Of a DNA stretch of 64,000 bases, positions 61,897 through 64,000 are shown piece after piece. This stretch comes from Flavobacterium sp. AED (GTDB taxonomy: Bacteria; Bacteroidota; Bacteroidia; Flavobacteriales; Flavobacteriaceae). The first letter of the stretch is position 1, and each line of letters opens with the position of its first letter. Both the position numbers and the translations under genes were made by a program. Below the pieces are notes generated by a model, which worked only from the letters and a program-made list of their open reading frames with translations, did not search any database and had not been told where the DNA came from. The stretch is taken from NCBI RefSeq assembly GCF_000812945.1, contig NZ_JSYM01000001.1, positions 1,426,001 through 1,490,000 of the forward strand, given 5' to 3'.

Positions 61897-62103
61897 CTAT
61901 CCTCCTTGAGTTGCAGAGATGATGAGAATGTCGTCGGTTTCTTGTATAGGATGGGAATTCCAGTTGGATTTTGGAATCACGGTATTGTTAATGGCTACAG
62001 CAATTCCATTTTGTTTGATAGGAATTTCCAAGTCAAGAAGTGCCTGAACAGTTAGACTGTCAGTTGCAAATTGTTTTGTTTGATTGTTGATTTTAAGCTC
62101 CAT
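61897..62103 (-). CDS. thiS: Thiamine biosynthesis sulfur carrier protein
   Basis: A 68-residue ubiquitin-like protein that carries the thiazole sulfur as a C-terminal thiocarboxylate. It reads MELKINNQTKQFATDSLTVQ at the start and ends ISATQGG, with the required Gly-Gly terminus. First gene of the thi operon behind the TPP riboswitch. Confidence 0.95.
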   Translation of the reverse strand: MELKINNQTKQFATDSLTVQALLDLEIPIKQNGIAVAINNTVIPKSNWNSHPIQETDDILIISATQGG

Positions 62104-62180
62104 TCCTTTTGAATTTAGTATACAGTTATACTTTAGGAATGGCTACATGGGTACATAAATGTACAAGGAAGTCATCTTAC

Positions 62181-62256
62181 TTTTCCCTACGCTAGTATGA
62201 ACTAGATCAGGTTCAGAGGGTAATTCTCAGCCTACAATTTGTAGACACCCCTAAAG
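62181..62256 (-). promoter_or_regulatory. TPP (thi-box) riboswitch of the thiamine operon
   Basis: On the minus strand the thi-box words follow in order: AGGGGTGTC, GGCTGAGAATTACCC, CTGAACCTGATCTAGTT, and CTAGCGTAGGGAAAA. The P3 arm GTCTACAAATTGTAGGC is visible. It lies 78 bases before thiS and should shut the operon off when TPP is high. Confidence 0.95.
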
Positions 62257-62263
62257 TGTGGAA

Positions 62264-62271
62264 CAAAAATA
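62264..62271 (-). promoter_or_regulatory. -7 promoter element of the thi operon
   Basis: TATTTTTG on the minus strand, identical to the -7 box of the riboswitch-controlled TonB receptor, directly upstream of the riboswitch. Confidence 0.6.
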
Positions 62272-62353
62272 GGATATTATTTAATACGTGATTCTTAAAT
62301 TTTGAAAAAAAATGAAACTTTTCGAACTTGTTTTGTTATTGATTTTGAAAAAG

Positions 62354-62914
62354 TTACTGTTTTTTCCAACAATCTTCTACGTGATCATCGACCATTCCTG
62401 TTGCTTGCATATGAGCATAAACTACGGTGGATCCCACAAATTTAAACCCACGTTTTTTCAAATCTTTACTGATAGCATCAGAAAGGGGAGTGGTGGCAGG
62501 AACTTCTTTCAGCGTTTTTCGATTGTTATTTATTGGCTTTCCTTCTGTAAATTCCCAAATATATTTGGAAAAACTGCCAAATTCATCTTGTACTTTCATG
62601 AAGGCAACCGCATTTGAAACTGCTGCGCGAATTTTTAACTGATTGCGAATAATACCTGCGTTTTGAAGTAATTCTTGGATTTTATCTTCGGTATAAAGTG
62701 CGACTTTTTTATAGTCAAAATCATCAAAAGCTAATTTGAAGTTTTCTCTCTTTTTTAAGATGGTTATCCAACTTAACCCCGCTTGAAAAGTTTCTAAGAT
62801 TAGAAATTCAAATAATTTTTGATCGTCATAAACGGGAACTCCCCATTCTTCATCGTGATATTTTTCATAAATATCAATACCAACACACCATTTACATCTT
62901 GTTTTTTCTTCCAT
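62354..62914 (-). CDS. tag: DNA-3-methyladenine glycosylase I
   Basis: Removes 3-methyladenine from DNA. The 186-residue protein has RCKWCVGIDIYEKYHDEEWG near residues 6-25 (zinc Cys and the substrate-contacting region), FEFLILETFQAGLSWITIL near 35-53, and the C-terminal zinc ligands in THMQATGMVDDHVEDC-like sequence (AHMQATGMVDDH near 167-178). Length is typical of Tag. It follows the queuosine transporter gene by 2 bases on the same strand. Confidence 0.95.
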   Translation of the reverse strand: MEEKTRCKWCVGIDIYEKYHDEEWGVPVYDDQKLFEFLILETFQAGLSWITILKKRENFKLAFDDFDYKKVALYTEDKIQELLQNAGIIRNQLKIRAAVSNAVAFMKVQDEFGSFSKYIWEFTEGKPINNNRKTLKEVPATTPLSDAISKDLKKRGFKFVGSTVVYAHMQATGMVDDHVEDCWKKQ

Positions 62915-62916
62915 GA

Positions 62917-63570
62917 TTATTCTGTTTCTTCTGATAAATATTTTTTTATTAAATGATGTCCTAAATAAATTAATGGAGTCAATAAAATAGCAATTCCTAA
63001 TTTGAATGTATAGCCTATTATTGCAGAGCTTAAAAAAGTGTCAAAGTTGATTTTTCCGGGTAACCAAAATGCAATTCCTAATACAATAAAGGAATCGAAT
63101 AATTGTGAAACTACTGTAGAACCAGTTGTTCTTAGCCATATTTTTCGTTCCCCTGTTCTATTTTTGAAAAACCAAAAAACGGTTACGTCTATTAATTGGG
63201 AAACTAAAAACGCGATAATACTACCGGCAATAATCCACATACTTTGACCAAATACGGCATAAAATTGAGAATCATTTACAGGACTAATTCCTTTTGCCGC
63301 AGGAACAAGTATGGCTAAAAGTAGAATAATAAAAGCATAAGCAATTAAACAAGCCGTAATATAGGATAGTTTTTTTACTCCTTTTTCTCCAAAATATTCA
63401 TTGATTAAATCGGTAGTGAGGAAAACTACAGGCCAAGGCAAAATTCCGATACTCATAACGAAAGGTCCCACTTGTATCAATTTTCCACCGATTAATTCTG
63501 CTACAACTGCATTGGTAATGAAGATTCCTGCTAGGATAACAAACACAATATCTTTTTTGGATCTAAACAT
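62917..63570 (-). CDS. Queuosine precursor transporter (VUT family)
   Basis: A 217-residue inner-membrane protein with six helices of the vitamin-uptake-transporter (YhhQ/QPTR) family. Typical parts are NAVVAELIGGKLIQVGPF near residues 20-37, ILPWPVVFLTTDLINEYFGE near 43-62 and QLIDVTVFWFFKNRTGE near 125-141, with the Asp and Glu residues in helices that mark the family. Likely imports preQ0 or preQ1 for tRNA queuosine. It precedes tag with a 2-base gap. Confidence 0.9.
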   Translation of the reverse strand: MFRSKKDIVFVILAGIFITNAVVAELIGGKLIQVGPFVMSIGILPWPVVFLTTDLINEYFGEKGVKKLSYITACLIAYAFIILLLAILVPAAKGISPVNDSQFYAVFGQSMWIIAGSIIAFLVSQLIDVTVFWFFKNRTGERKIWLRTTGSTVVSQLFDSFIVLGIAFWLPGKINFDTFLSSAIIGYTFKLGIAILLTPLIYLGHHLIKKYLSEETE

Positions 63571-63621
63571 AAAAATTATTAGTTTTTCAAATTTAGTATT
63601 TTAATTTCTTTTTAGATAATA

Positions 63622-63664
63622 AAAAAAATCCCATCTTGTTTTTACAACAAAATGGGATTTTATA
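63622..63664. terminator. Hairpin between tsf and the queuosine transporter gene
   Basis: AAAATCCCAT pairs with ATGGGATTTT around CTTGTTTTTACAACAAA, which itself folds (TTGT/ACAA). T-runs flank both sides. On the minus strand it terminates tsf. Confidence 0.88.
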
Positions 63665-63723
63665 TTTGGTTTAGAAAACTTCTAAAAATAAACTTAGAGA
63701 TTCTGAACTTGTTTCAGAATAAA

Positions 63724-64000
63724 TTATCCTAAAGCGGCTCTTTTGAAACCTGTAACGATAAGATCTTTGTCTAAAGATTTAGCATAAGTAGCAACACTCA
63801 TTTTATTATCTTTGATGTAATCTTGGTTTACTAAAGTATTGTCTTTAAAGAAACGAGCCAATTTACCTTTAGCGATATTGTCTAACATTGCCTCTGGTTT
63901 TCCTTCTTGACGTAGGATATCTTTAGCAATTTCTATTTCTTTTTCGATAGTTTCAGCGTCTACACCACTTTCGTCTAATGCGATAGGTGACATAGCTGCA
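63724..64000 (-). CDS. tsf: Elongation factor Ts, C-terminal part (5' end outside window)
   Basis: The frame is open at the window edge and ends at 63724. The visible 92 residues read AAMSPIALDESGVDAETIEK, then RQEGKPEAMLDNIAKGKLARF (in part) and a C-terminal end ATYAKSLDKDLIVTGFKRAALG. This is the dimerisation and C-terminal module of EF-Ts, with the AAMSPIALD stretch that follows the core domain. EF-Ts exchanges GDP on EF-Tu. The rpsB gene usually lies upstream, beyond the edge. Confidence 0.93.
   Translation of the reverse strand, partial: AAMSPIALDESGVDAETIEKEIEIAKDILRQEGKPEAMLDNIAKGKLARFFKDNTLVNQDYIKDNKMSVATYAKSLDKDLIVTGFKRAALG

Noticed and set aside
62104..62353. Search for tRNA or other small RNA genes in the larger spacers, including this one
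   Set aside because: No cloverleaf or CCA-like ends seen; this spacer is explained by the TPP riboswitch and promoter.

Overview
The window is a 64-kb piece of a Flavobacterium-like chromosome (Bacteroidota, Flavobacteriaceae). The reasons are the gliding genes gldE and gldD beside mutY and ssb, lineage families such as DUF3078, DUF3109, DUF3127 and DUF4301, the MetE/Lrp pair, promoter -7 boxes of the Bacteroidota form TAnnTTTG, almost no Shine-Dalgarno sequences, AT-rich spacers, and several families of short interspersed repeats typical of Flavobacterium spacers. It is mostly core chromosome. There are no rRNA or tRNA genes, no CRISPR array and no transposase or prophage.

Layout. 1-9.5 kb: end of a large outer-membrane protein gene, aspartate kinase, a GNAT acetyltransferase, fructose-1,6-bisphosphatase, a TerB-like protein, a HupE/UreJ membrane protein with dCMP deaminase and an S41 protease, a PlsC acyltransferase, a single-domain FAD protein and MarC. 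9.7-15.5 kb: DUF3109, then the ribonucleotide reductase locus nrdB-nrdA, preceded by a 551-bp tandem duplication of its promoter region. The first promoter copy drives an unannotated 42-codon ORF with its own terminator. 15.5-23.3 kb: metE divergent from an Lrp/AsnC regulator with matching operators, then dgt, DUF3078, dxs and tadA. 23.3-26.1 kb: a 912-residue LRR-Roc-COR (Roco) GTPase, the clearest accessory gene and a candidate immune protein. 26.3-37.2 kb: rng, a 30-residue basic protein, HU, mutY-ssb-gldE-gldD, an HMA lipoprotein, an EamA transporter, a pair of M16 peptidases, and rplU-rpmA. 37.3-45.7 kb: ahcY, a phosphopantetheinyl transferase, a truncated globin with a small membrane protein and a Crp-type regulator, a GGGP synthase-like protein, pnuC with a kinase-DUF4301 fusion, and arfB. 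45.7-55.1 kb: a TPP riboswitch and TonB receptor, a Rieske-like lipoprotein, greA with a leader hairpin, a HIT protein, a transglutaminase-like protein, a histidine kinase, a flavin reductase, DUF3127, aat and a MOSC protein. 55.1-62.3 kb: the thiamine operon thiS-thiC-TMP synthase-thiD-thiE-thiG-thiH-thiF on the minus strand behind a second TPP riboswitch. The end holds tag, a queuosine precursor transporter and the 3' part of tsf.

How the genes work together. Two TPP riboswitches control thiamine import (TonB receptor) and synthesis (thi operon). nrdAB, dCMP deaminase and Dgt all shape the dNTP pool. MetE and AhcY belong to the methionine cycle. SSB and DUF3127 both end in the same acidic DLPF tail. 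Observations most worth following are the duplicated nrd promoter with its small ORF, the Roco protein, the metE/lrp operator pair, the greA leader hairpin, the kinase-DUF4301 fusion and the four-copy hairpin repeat family.
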